From Micromonospora phaseoli (GTDB taxonomy: Bacteria > Actinomycetota > Actinomycetes > Mycobacteriales > Micromonosporaceae): a DNA stretch of 64,000 nt. Below, piece after piece: positions 18,420 through 26,965 of this stretch. The position numbers and the translations under genes were made by a program. Position 1 is the first letter of the stretch, and each line of letters opens with the position of its first letter. Under the pieces are notes generated by a model. It was not told the origin of the DNA. It saw only the letters and a program-made list of their open reading frames with translations, and made no database searches. The stretch covers positions 881,003 through 945,002 of the forward strand of contig NZ_FNYV01000001.1 in assembly GCF_900109115.1 (NCBI RefSeq), given 5' to 3'.

Positions 18420-21094
18420 AGACGGCGGAGATCAAGCGGCGGTTCCTCGCCCATTTCGAGGCGAACGGGCACACGGTGGTGCCGTCCGCTCCGCTGCCCG
18501 CCATCAGTGATCCGAATCTGTTGTTCGTCAACGCCGGCATGGTGCAGTTCGTTCCGTACTTCCTCGGTCAGCAGGCGCCGCCGTTCGCGCGGGCGGTCAG
18601 TGTGCAGAAGTGCATCCGGACGCCGGACATCGACGAGGTCGGTAAGACCAGCCGGCACGGCACGTTCTTCCAGATGAACGGGAACTTCTCGTTCGGCGAG
18701 TACTTCAAGGACGGGGCGATCCCGTTCGCGTGGGACCTGGCCACCAGGTCGGTCGAGGCGGGTGGCTTCGGGCTGGATCCGGAGCGGATCTGGGCGACGG
18801 TCTACCTGGACGACGACGAGGCGTACGGGATCTGGCGGCGTACCGGGGTGCCGGAGGCGCGGATCGTGCGTCGGGGTAAGAAGGACAACTTCTGGTCGAT
18901 GGGCATCCCGGGTCCGGCGGGCCCGTGTTCGGAGTTGTACTACGACCGGGGCCCGGAATACGGCGCGGAGGGCGGCCCGGAGGTCGACGAGGACCGGTAC
19001 CTGGAGTTCTGGAATCTGGTCTTCATGCAGTACGAGATCGCGGATGTGACCAGCAAGGAACACTTCCGGATCGTCGGTGAGCTGCCGAGGAAGAACATCG
19101 ACACCGGCATGGGGCTGGAGCGGATGGCTTCGATCCTGCAGGGCGTGGACAACCTGTACGAGATCGACGAGGTCCGGCCGATCCTGGAGCGGGCGGCGGA
19201 GCTGACCGGCAAGCGGTACGGGGCGCACTCGGGTCACGCGGCCAACCAGTCGCACCCGGACGACGTGCGGCTGCGGGTGATCGCGGATCATGTCCGGACC
19301 GCGTTGATGCTGATCGGCGACGGGGTGGCCCCCGGCAACGAGGGCCGTGGCTACGTGCTGCGGCGGATCATGCGTCGGGCGATCCGCTCGGTGCGGCTGC
19401 TCGGCTGGCAGGAGCGGGCGCTGCCGGAGTTGCTGCCGGTGGCGCGGGACTGCATGGCCCCGTCGTATCCGGAGCTGGCGGCCGACTTCGACCGGATCTC
19501 CGCGTACGCGTACGCGGAGGAGGACGCGTTCCTGGCCACGCTGCGGGCGGGTACCACGATCCTGGACACCGCGATCACGCAGACCCGCAGCGCCGGTGGG
19601 CAGGCGTTGTCGGGGGAGAAGGCGTTCCAGCTGCACGACACGTACGGCTTCCCGATCGACCTGACCCTGGAGATCGCGGCCGAGCAGGGCCTCGACGTGG
19701 ACCAGGACGGCTTCCGCCGGTTGATGGCCGACCAGCGATCCCGGGCCAAGGCCGACGCGCAGGCCCGCAAGACCGGCCATACCGACCTGTCGGCGTACCG
19801 GTCGGTGCTCGACGCGGGCGGGCCGGTGACCTTCACCGGCTACACCGAGGTGGCCCGCGAGTCGACGGTCCGCGCGGTGCTCGGCACCGACGGTCCGCGG
19901 TCGGCGGCGGTCGAGGGCGACCTGGTCGAGTTGGTCCTCGACACCACCCCGTTCTACGCCGAAGGCGGTGGCCAGCAGCCCGACCTCGGCATGATCACGG
20001 TGGGCGGCGGCCAGGTCGAGGTCCTCGACGTGCAGCAGCCGGTGCCGGGCCTGATCGTGCACCGGGCCCGGGTGCTCCGGGGTGAGGTTCGCGCGGGAGA
20101 GACCGGGTACGCCGAGATCGACGCCAGCCGCCGACGGGCCATCTCCCGGTCGCACACCGCCACCCACCTGGTGCACCAGACCATGCGCAACTTCCTCGGC
20201 GAATCCGCCACCCAGGCCGGTTCGCTGAACGCCCCCGGCCGGCTCCGGTTCGACTTCAACACCGCCACCGGGGTGGCGCCGAGCGTGCTGCGCGACGTGG
20301 AGCAGCAGGTCAACGAGGTGCTGCTGGCCGACCTGGAGGTGCACGCCTTCATCACCTCACTGGACGAGGCGCGCCGCATCGGCGCCATGGCGCTGTTCGG
20401 CGAGAAGTACGGCGACCAGGTCCGGGTGGTCGAGGTCGGGGACTACGCCCGCGAGCTGTGCGGCGGTACCCACGTGGCCCGCTCCGGCCAGCTCGGCCTT
20501 GTCAAGATCCTCTCCGAGTCCTCCATCGGCTCCGGCGTACGACGGGTCGAGGCGCTGGTGGGCATGGACGCGTTCAACTTCCTGGCCCGCGAGCACCTGC
20601 TGGTGTCCCGGCTCGCCGAGCTGTACCGCGTCCCTTCCGAGCAGGTCGCCGACCGGGTCGAGCAGACGGTCACCCAGTTGCGCGACGCGGAGAAGGAGCT
20701 GGAGAAGCTGCGCGCCCAGCTCGTGCTCGGTGGCGCGGCGGCCTTCGCCGCCCAGGCCAAGGACGTGCGCGGGGTCGCCTACGTCGGCATCGAGGCGCCC
20801 GAGGGCGCGGCCGGCAACGACGTGCGCACCCTGGCCCAGGAGATCCGGGGCCGGATCGATTCGTCCCGGCCGGGCGTGGTCGCGGTGGCCGCCCGCGCCA
20901 ACGGCAAGGCGTCCCTGGTGGTGGCGGTGAACACCGCTGCCCGCAGCCGGGGCCTCGCCGCGAACGATCTGGTCAAGGCGGCGTTCTCCGGGCGCGGCGG
21001 AGGCAGTCCCGATCTGGCACAGGGTGGTGGACTGCCCGAGTCGGAGCTGCCGAAGCTTCTGCTCACGGTCGAGAAGGCGATCGCCGAGGCGTGA
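18416..21094 (+). CDS. alaS: Alanyl-tRNA synthetase
   Basis: Charges tRNA-Ala and edits Ser/Gly mischarging. The 892-residue protein has class II motifs in the N-terminal domain ([42 protein letters not shown]). The editing domain carries HTATHLVH near residue 578 and CGGTHV near residue 681 as zinc ligands. The C-terminal DHHA1 domain ends [14 protein letters not shown]. Length and architecture are normal. Upstream genes are coupled. Confidence 0.97.
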   Translation: MKTAEIKRRFLAHFEANGHTVVPSAPLPAISDPNLLFVNAGMVQFVPYFLGQQAPPFARAVSVQKCIRTPDIDEVGKTSRHGTFFQMNGNFSFGEYFKDGAIPFAWDLATRSVEAGGFGLDPERIWATVYLDDDEAYGIWRRTGVPEARIVRRGKKDNFWSMGIPGPAGPCSELYYDRGPEYGAEGGPEVDEDRYLEFWNLVFMQYEIADVTSKEHFRIVGELPRKNIDTGMGLERMASILQGVDNLYEIDEVRPILERAAELTGKRYGAHSGHAANQSHPDDVRLRVIADHVRTALMLIGDGVAPGNEGRGYVLRRIMRRAIRSVRLLGWQERALPELLPVARDCMAPSYPELAADFDRISAYAYAEEDAFLATLRAGTTILDTAITQTRSAGGQALSGEKAFQLHDTYGFPIDLTLEIAAEQGLDVDQDGFRRLMADQRSRAKADAQARKTGHTDLSAYRSVLDAGGPVTFTGYTEVARESTVRAVLGTDGPRSAAVEGDLVELVLDTTPFYAEGGGQQPDLGMITVGGGQVEVLDVQQPVPGLIVHRARVLRGEVRAGETGYAEIDASRRRAISRSHTATHLVHQTMRNFLGESATQAGSLNAPGRLRFDFNTATGVAPSVLRDVEQQVNEVLLADLEVHAFITSLDEARRIGAMALFGEKYGDQVRVVEVGDYARELCGGTHVARSGQLGLVKILSESSIGSGVRRVEALVGMDAFNFLAREHLLVSRLAELYRVPSEQVADRVEQTVTQLRDAEKELEKLRAQLVLGGAAAFAAQAKDVRGVAYVGIEAPEGAAGNDVRTLAQEIRGRIDSSRPGVVAVAARANGKASLVVAVNTAARSRGLAANDLVKAAFSGRGGGSPDLAQGGGLPESELPKLLLTVEKAIAEA

Positions 21095-21247
21095 GCGAGC
21101 GGAGCGAGCGAACCAATCGGCACAGCAGCCCGGCGCCTCGCGTCGCCAGGGAGCGGAGCGGGACGGCGGCGTGAGTTACCAGCTGGGCGGGTCAGGGCGG
21201 GCCGGGTCGGTCCGCCCTGACGCGTTTGTCACGGAAGGTGACGCGAC

Positions 21248-21709
21248 GTGACCGAGATGCTCCGGGGTGTGCGGTTGGGCGTCGACGTCGGTCAGGTGCG
21301 GATCGGGGTGTCCCGGTCCGATCCGCACGGGGTCCTCGCCACCCCGCTGGTTACCCTCGCCAGGGAACAGAAGCCCAGGTCAGACGCGGTTCCGTCGGAC
21401 CTGACGGAGCTCGCCGCGCTGGTCGCCGAGCACGAGGCGGTCGAGGTGGTGGTGGGCCTCCCGATCAACCTTGCCGGCAAACACGGCCCCGCAGCGGAGC
21501 ACACGAAGGCGTACGCTCAACAACTGGCCGATGTGATAGCGCCTGTTCCGGTGACGCTCACCGACGAGAGGATGTCCACGGTCGTGGCGAGCCGTAGGCT
21601 TGCCGAGCGCGGTGTCCGGGGGAAGAGACAACGGGCGGTGGTCGACCAGGCCGCCGCGGTGGAGATTCTGCAGAGCTGGCTGGATGCGCAGCGGAGGCGG
21701 ACGCAATGA
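21248..21709 (+). CDS. ruvX: RuvX/YqgF Holliday-junction resolvase-like nuclease
   Basis: A 153-residue RNase H-fold protein with the first catalytic Asp in LGVDVGQVRIGVS, the central VVVGLPINLAGKHGPAAEH and the conserved DERMSTVVASRRL and DQAAAVEILQSWL near the end. The family acts in rRNA processing or on Holliday junctions. It overlaps mltG by four bases. The short upstream gap from alaS holds GAGCG-type repeats. Confidence 0.93.
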   Translation: MTEMLRGVRLGVDVGQVRIGVSRSDPHGVLATPLVTLAREQKPRSDAVPSDLTELAALVAEHEAVEVVVGLPINLAGKHGPAAEHTKAYAQQLADVIAPVPVTLTDERMSTVVASRRLAERGVRGKRQRAVVDQAAAVEILQSWLDAQRRRTQ

Positions 21710-22899
21710 TGAACGAACTGGACCTCGGGTTCGACGAGCAGGACCGGGGGGACAAGGGCAAGCACCGCCGGGGCCGCCTCAAGGGCGGCCGTTCCGGTGG
21801 GCGGGGCAAGACGGTGCTTGCCCTGCTGCTGGCGGTGGTGCTGCTCGGCAGCATCGGTGGCGGTGCCTTCTACGGCTTCGACCGCATTCAGAACTACTTC
21901 ATCACACCGGACTTCGACGGCGCGGGCACCGAGGACGTGACGGTGCAGATCCCGCAGGGCGCGTTCCTGGCCGACATGGCCGTGGTGCTGCGCGACGCCG
22001 GCGTGATCAAGAGCACCAAGGCGTTCCTGGAGGCGGCGGAGGACAACTCCCGCAGCCGTAACATCCAGCCCGGCACGTACAAGCTGCGCAAGGAGATGAG
22101 CGGCGAGAACGCTCTCAACGCGATGCTCGACCCGCAGAGCCGGATCGTCAACGGGGTGACCATCCCCGAGGGGCGCACCGCCAAGGGCGTCTACAAGCTG
22201 CTCAGCGAACATACCGATATCCCGGTCAAGGAGTTCGAGGCCGCCGCGAAGGACCCGGAGAAGCTCGGCGTACCGGACTGGTGGTTCACCCGGGAGGACG
22301 GCAAGAAGGTCAAGAAGTCGATCGAGGGCTTCCTCTACCCGGACACCTACGAGATCCCGCCGGACGCCACCGCCGAGGCCATCCTCGGGCAGATGGTCGA
22401 CCACTTCCTCACTGTCACCGGGGAGCTGGAGTTCGCCGACCGGGTGCAGAAGGAGCGCGGCGGGATCAGCCCGTACGAGGCGTTGATCGTCGCGTCGCTC
22501 GCCCAGGCCGAGGCCGGCACCAAGAAGGATCTCGGCAAGGTCGCCCGGGTCGCCTACAACCGGGTCTACTCGCAGACCTTCGACTGCGGTTGCCTCGAGA
22601 TGGACGTCACGGTCAACTACTACTTCGAGATGACCGGCCAGGAGGGGAAGACCTCCGGCCAGATGACGCCGGAAGATCTCGACAACCCGAAGAACCCGTA
22701 CAACCGCAAGCTGCGGGGCATGATCCCCACCCCGATCAACAATCCGGGCAAGGACGCGCTGGAAGGTGCGATGGATCCGCCGACCGGGGACTGGCTCTTC
22801 TTCGTGGCGATCGACAAGGAGGGCAACTCCGCCTTCACCAAGGATTACAACCAGCACCTGAGCAACATCGAGAAGGCCAAGGAGGCCGGCGTCCTGTGA
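21706..22899 (+). CDS. mltG: Endolytic murein transglycosylase MltG
   Basis: MltG cleaves nascent peptidoglycan at the membrane. The 397-residue protein has a basic cytoplasmic N-terminus, one membrane segment (about residues 38-57, TVLALLLAVVLLGSIGGGAF), a LysM-like region (VTVQIPQGAFLADMAVVL) and the YceG catalytic domain. The catalytic Glu is expected in VASLAQAEAG near residue 269, followed by KVARVAYNRV. The C-terminal TPINNPGKDALEGAMDPP is the usual family ending. ATGATGA links it to ruvX. Confidence 0.94.
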   Translation: MMNELDLGFDEQDRGDKGKHRRGRLKGGRSGGRGKTVLALLLAVVLLGSIGGGAFYGFDRIQNYFITPDFDGAGTEDVTVQIPQGAFLADMAVVLRDAGVIKSTKAFLEAAEDNSRSRNIQPGTYKLRKEMSGENALNAMLDPQSRIVNGVTIPEGRTAKGVYKLLSEHTDIPVKEFEAAAKDPEKLGVPDWWFTREDGKKVKKSIEGFLYPDTYEIPPDATAEAILGQMVDHFLTVTGELEFADRVQKERGGISPYEALIVASLAQAEAGTKKDLGKVARVAYNRVYSQTFDCGCLEMDVTVNYYFEMTGQEGKTSGQMTPEDLDNPKNPYNRKLRGMIPTPINNPGKDALEGAMDPPTGDWLFFVAIDKEGNSAFTKDYNQHLSNIEKAKEAGVL

Positions 22900-22926
22900 C
22901 GTCCGGCCGGTCGATCGGCGGTCGGG

Positions 22927-24192
22927 TCATCGGAGGTCGATCGTTGCCGTCGTGCTGGTGGAGTCGAGGGTGAACCGCCCTGTGCGGTCGCCGGCGGACA
23001 CCGTGTAGTCGCCGAGGAATCCCTCGACGCGGAGGCTGCCGTCGGTGTCGGTTCGCATGACGGTCGGCGGCAGCCACCACTCGCCCTTGACGAGTGCTTC
23101 GAGGGCGTCGTACGACGGCTTGCGGCTGCCGTCGGCGCGGATCAGGCCGGCGGGGGCACCGAGCCACGCGCCGTGGTCGGTGATACCCCAGTAGTTGATG
23201 GACTGGACCGCCGGGTGCGCGAGCAGGGAGCGGTAGTGCCGCACCAGGTCGTCAGCCTGCCGGGCCTCGCCGTCGACGGTCGTCGGCCACTGCGGGATCT
23301 GGTAGTCGTTGAGATCCTCGATCTCGGGTGGCATCAGGTGGCCGGAGACCAGCGTGGTCTCGGTCAGGTGTAGCGGCAGGCCGTAGCGCGCGAACCGGTC
23401 GAGGGTGTGCCGCATGTACTCCTCGCCCCGGTAACCCTGGTGCATGTGGGTCTGCAACCCGATCGCGTCGATGCGGACGCCGGCCGCGAGCACCCCCTCG
23501 ATGAGGCACTCGTAGGCCGAGCCGAGGTCGAAGTCGTTGAGCACCAGGGTGGCTGCCGGGTTGGCCGCGCGGGCCTCCTCGAACGCCAGCCGCACCATGT
23601 GGATGCGGCCCCGGGCCCGGGCGAGACGGGTGATCGCGTTGTCCCCGTTGTCGAAGACGGGCATGATGACCGCCTCGTTGATCGCGTCCCAGGTGTCGAT
23701 GAGGCCGGCGAACCCGCCGACCAGGTCGCGGATCCGGGCGCGCAGCAGGCGCTCGACCTCGTCGAGGTCGATCTGGAGCAGCCACGGCGGTTGCACGGTG
23801 TGCCACACCAGCGGGTGGCCCTTGACGGCGACGCCACGCTCGGCCAGCCACCGTGCCGTCTCGGTGAGTCGTTCGGTGTCGGGGGCGCCGCGCCGCGGCT
23901 CGTAGCGGCCCCAGTAGAAGGGCAGGGTCGCGGTGTTGAACAGGTTCAGCCAGAGATCGCCCAGCCGATCCAGGTCCAGGTGGTTGGTCCCGCCGAAGCT
24001 CTCGACCTCCGTGGACCCCTCGGGGCCGGGGCCGCCCACCAGGTCGACGAAGTCGAAGCCGGTGTTTCCGAAGGCGAAGGCGTGCCGCTGCTGCGCGACC
24101 GTCACCACCTGGTCGGCGAGTGGTCGTCGATCCGGGCCCCGGACGGTGAGCGTGATCTCTCCCATGCGGTGCCGCAGGCTGCCGTCGGACAT
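22927..24192 (-). CDS. GH10-family endo-xylanase-like protein, apparently cytoplasmic
   Basis: A 421-residue protein with a GH10 TIM-barrel core: FYWGRYEPRRG and KGHPLVWHT near the N-terminal side, acid/base Glu in TWDAINEAV (near residue 172) and nucleophile Glu in LHLTETTLV (near residue 278). The ATG is preceded by GAGGAGAA. There is no signal peptide, unlike most GH10 xylanases; the first 80 residues form a small beta-rich module (MGEITLTVRGPDRRPLADQ). It could act on imported oligosaccharides or be exported by another route. It sits alone between mltG and aroE. Confidence 0.85.
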   Translation of the reverse strand: MSDGSLRHRMGEITLTVRGPDRRPLADQVVTVAQQRHAFAFGNTGFDFVDLVGGPGPEGSTEVESFGGTNHLDLDRLGDLWLNLFNTATLPFYWGRYEPRRGAPDTERLTETARWLAERGVAVKGHPLVWHTVQPPWLLQIDLDEVERLLRARIRDLVGGFAGLIDTWDAINEAVIMPVFDNGDNAITRLARARGRIHMVRLAFEEARAANPAATLVLNDFDLGSAYECLIEGVLAAGVRIDAIGLQTHMHQGYRGEEYMRHTLDRFARYGLPLHLTETTLVSGHLMPPEIEDLNDYQIPQWPTTVDGEARQADDLVRHYRSLLAHPAVQSINYWGITDHGAWLGAPAGLIRADGSRKPSYDALEALVKGEWWLPPTVMRTDTDGSLRVEGFLGDYTVSAGDRTGRFTLDSTSTTATIDLR

Positions 24193-24384
24193 GACGCTTC
24201 TCCTCTGCCGGACGTTGACCGTGCCGTCCCATGATCGCGCACAGTCGGCAACCGCCGTAACCGGTGCCGCCGCCCCGGGCATCGTCCACCGGGTGGACGC
24301 TCGCCGGCCGCGGCCGGACGGCCGCTGGCACGGGGCTGTTGAATGGACGGGTAGTCGTCGGATCCCGCTGGTTGAGGAGCGTCA

Positions 24385-25245
24385 GTGACCGTGTCGGTGC
24401 ACAGGGCGGCGGTGCTGGGTAAGCCGATCGCGCACTCGCTCTCCCCGGTGATCCACAACGCCGGTTACGCCGCCGCCGGGCTCACCGGGTGGTCGTACAC
24501 CCGAATCGAGTGCGCGGCGACGGAGCTGGCCGACCTCGTTGCCGGCCTGGGCCCGGAGTGGGCCGGACTCTCGGTGACCATGCCGGGCAAGGAGGCGGCG
24601 CTCGCGGTGGCCGCCGAGGTCTCGCCGGTCGCCGCCGCCGTCGGTGCGGCCAACACGTTGGTACGCCGCCCCGACGGCTCCTGGTACGCCGACAACACCG
24701 ACGTCACCGGCATGGTCGAGGTGCTGACCGAGGCGGGCGTACGCCCCGGTGCCACGGTGGCCGTGCTGGGTGCGGGCGGCACCGCCCGGGCGGTGCTGGC
24801 CGCGGCGGCCCAACTGGACGCGGCCGGGGTGAGCGTGGCGGCCCGCCGCCCGGCGGCGGTCGCCGAGTTGGCGCCGGTCGCGGCGGCGCTCGGAGTGGCC
24901 ATGACCGCCGCACCATGGCCCGAGGCGCTGCGGTCCGAGGTGTCGCTGCGGTCTGAGGTGTCGCTGCTGGCCGGCGCCGACGTGCTGATCTCCACCGTGC
25001 CGAAGGGGGCCGCCGACGAGCTGGCCGGCGCGGTGCGCTGGCGGCCGGGCACGGTGCTCTTCGACGCGATCTACGATCCCTGGCCGACCCCGCTGGCCGC
25101 CTCGGCCGCCTCGGCCGGCTGCCGGGTGGTCTCCGGCCTGGACCTGCTGCTGGCCCAGGCGATCGGCCAGTTCGAGCAGTTCACCGGCGTACCCGCGCCA
25201 CGGTCGGCGATGGCCGCCGCCCTCGCCGCCGCCCGCATCGGGTGA
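24385..25245 (+). CDS. aroE: Shikimate dehydrogenase
   Basis: Reduces 3-dehydroshikimate to shikimate with NADPH. The 286-residue protein has the shikimate-binding motif SLSPVIHNAGY, the catalytic-Lys segment SVTMPGKEAAL, DNTDVTGM, the dinucleotide motif GAGGTARAVL, and the C-terminal LDLLLAQAIGQFEQFTG. An 18-bp duplication gives an internal LRSEVSLRSEVS sequence. The GTG start follows TTGAGGAG. About 13 kb of other genes separate it from aroC. Confidence 0.94.
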   Translation: MTVSVHRAAVLGKPIAHSLSPVIHNAGYAAAGLTGWSYTRIECAATELADLVAGLGPEWAGLSVTMPGKEAALAVAAEVSPVAAAVGAANTLVRRPDGSWYADNTDVTGMVEVLTEAGVRPGATVAVLGAGGTARAVLAAAAQLDAAGVSVAARRPAAVAELAPVAAALGVAMTAAPWPEALRSEVSLRSEVSLLAGADVLISTVPKGAADELAGAVRWRPGTVLFDAIYDPWPTPLAASAASAGCRVVSGLDLLLAQAIGQFEQFTGVPAPRSAMAAALAAARIG

Positions 25246-25365
25246 CCCCCCGAAAGCCGGCGCAGATCTTGGCGGGCCACGTCCTATCGGGTACGGCGGG
25301 ACCGGGCCAGGAATCGGGTGAACAGCGCGGCGGGCTCCGGGACGTCGTGCAGGTGGTGCACGGGG

Positions 25366-26118
25366 TCAGAACGGCACCTGCTGGGTGAGCAGCCCGGTCC
25401 CGGCGCCACGGCCGGACAGGATCCGGCAGAACTCGACGGCGTCGAGCGAGATCTCCTCGCCGCCGTCACCGGCGGCGTACCGGCCGCCGGCGGGACCGTC
25501 CAGCTGGAGCCGGAACGGTTGGCCGTGCCGGCGAGCCCATTCCGCGGCGACGTCCGCGACGATGCGTCCGTCGTGATCGGCGGTGAGCACCAGTGGCTGC
25601 CCGCTCGCCCGGGCGATGTCCACTCGGTGCATCCAGGCGTCGCGGGTGTGGATGACGTCGAAGAGGTAGCCCAGCCGCCAGGTCTCCGTCGTGCCGTCGA
25701 ACTCCTGCTTCACCGGCAGCCGGCGCAGCGGCGCGGGCAGGCGGTGACGGGATCGGGCACTGCGCGGTGCCATGGTGGCCAGCCGCTCGACCAGTTGCGC
25801 CGGCGTGAGATGGGCGCGGTCGGTTACCTGCACCTCGGTCATGCCGTCGATGAGCGGCCGACCGCGGGCAGCCCTGTGTCCGCCGCGCTGCACGTGCACG
25901 AACTCCCGGACCGACGAGGTGAGCTCCCACATGCCGAGCACGTGCGCGGCCACGTCGCGGACCGGCCAGGACGGGCAGTCGGTGGGCCGGTCCCAGTCGG
26001 CGCGGTCCAGCGCCCGCACACAGTTCACGAAGCGCTGGTTCTCCTCCGCTGCGCGGGTCGCGGCCTCCTGGCGGCGTAGCGGTGGCACCTGGTCGATCAC
26101 CACGGTCGATGCTGCCAT
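25366..26118 (-). CDS. Maleylpyruvate isomerase-family (mycothiol-dependent) protein
   Basis: A 250-residue protein with the DinB/MDMPI N-terminal fold: DWDRPTDCPSWPVRDVAAHVLG is the typical first metal-binding region, and the partner His lies in VIHTRDAWMHRVDIARA. Actinobacterial members are usually annotated as mycothiol-dependent isomerases or transferases. The second half is the MDMPI C-terminal domain. The start ATG overlaps the TetR stop (TGATG), so the regulator and this enzyme form a coupled pair. Substrate unknown. Confidence 0.85.
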   Translation of the reverse strand: MAASTVVIDQVPPLRRQEAATRAAEENQRFVNCVRALDRADWDRPTDCPSWPVRDVAAHVLGMWELTSSVREFVHVQRGGHRAARGRPLIDGMTEVQVTDRAHLTPAQLVERLATMAPRSARSRHRLPAPLRRLPVKQEFDGTTETWRLGYLFDVIHTRDAWMHRVDIARASGQPLVLTADHDGRIVADVAAEWARRHGQPFRLQLDGPAGGRYAAGDGGEEISLDAVEFCRILSGRGAGTGLLTQQVPF

Positions 26119-26723
26119 CACGACTGTTTCCCTTCGCTCTGACGCGTCACGTAGGCGTAGTACATCTCCGCGGCGTTGTCGGTGAGCCGTGCCCAGCGGT
26201 CACCACCGGGATCGTTGGAGATCTGCTGGTCGGTCAGACCGGTGCCGATCGCGGTGAACAGGTCGAGGTCGGCGGGGTCGGTGACGCCGATCCGGTGCAG
26301 CCGGTCCCGCAGGTCGGCCAGGATCTGCACGGCGAGGGCGTACGACTCGGGGGTGGGCTCGAAGCCGGGGATCGTGCGTTGGAACAACAGCTCGTAACGG
26401 ACCGGATTCTCCGTGCAGAAGCGCATGAAGAACCGCATCCCGATCTTGAGGTCGGACACCGGTTCGCCGGTGAGCGCCAGCTCCTCGGCCTGGGCGAGGT
26501 ACTCCCGGCAGCCCTGGGCGAACATCGCGTCGTAGATGGCGTGCTTGGAGTCGAAGTACGAGTACAGCGACGGCGCTTGCATGCCGACGGTCCAGGCAAC
26601 GTCCCGCAACGTGATGTTGGAGAGCCCCTCGACGCTGGCGACCCGCCATGCCGCCTCGATGATCTCGGCGATCACCACCGAACGACGTTCGGATTTCCTA
26701 TCGATGTTTGCCTTCCCTAACAT
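26118..26723 (-). CDS. TetR-family transcriptional regulator
   Basis: A 201-residue regulator. The N-terminal helix-turn-helix reads IIEAAWRVASVEGLSNITLRDVA followed by MQAPSLYSYFDSKHAIYDAM, the TetR signature. The C-terminal ligand domain is of the WHG/TetR_C type. The ATG at MLGKANIDRK is preferred, though no good ribosome site precedes it; 12 upstream in-frame codons remain possible. It is translationally coupled to the MDMPI-like gene and divergent from the secreted propeller gene. Confidence 0.88.
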   Translation of the reverse strand: MLGKANIDRKSERRSVVIAEIIEAAWRVASVEGLSNITLRDVAWTVGMQAPSLYSYFDSKHAIYDAMFAQGCREYLAQAEELALTGEPVSDLKIGMRFFMRFCTENPVRYELLFQRTIPGFEPTPESYALAVQILADLRDRLHRIGVTDPADLDLFTAIGTGLTDQQISNDPGGDRWARLTDNAAEMYYAYVTRQSEGKQS

Positions 26724-26965
26724 GATGGGGATGGTCGGCCACGTCGAGCGGCATGTCAAGGGGGCTCATCGCGGGCCGCCTGTTGCCGGTCGTCCCCAGG
26801 TGGGCTGAGGGCCGCCCCGACGGTGCAGCCGGGGCCGCTGTCGGCCATCTGACGGCTGCCGCCTTTGTCCGTTTCCGGATTACCCGTCCGGCCAATCGGT
26901 GGATGTCGCCCTCCGGGGTGAGGTGGGCACGCTACGTGCATCTTCACCCGTTCTGGAGGCGCAGC

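Noticed and set aside
21095..21247. Small open frames between alaS and ruvX
   Set aside because: They consist of GAGCG-type repeats and overlap in several frames; no coding signature.
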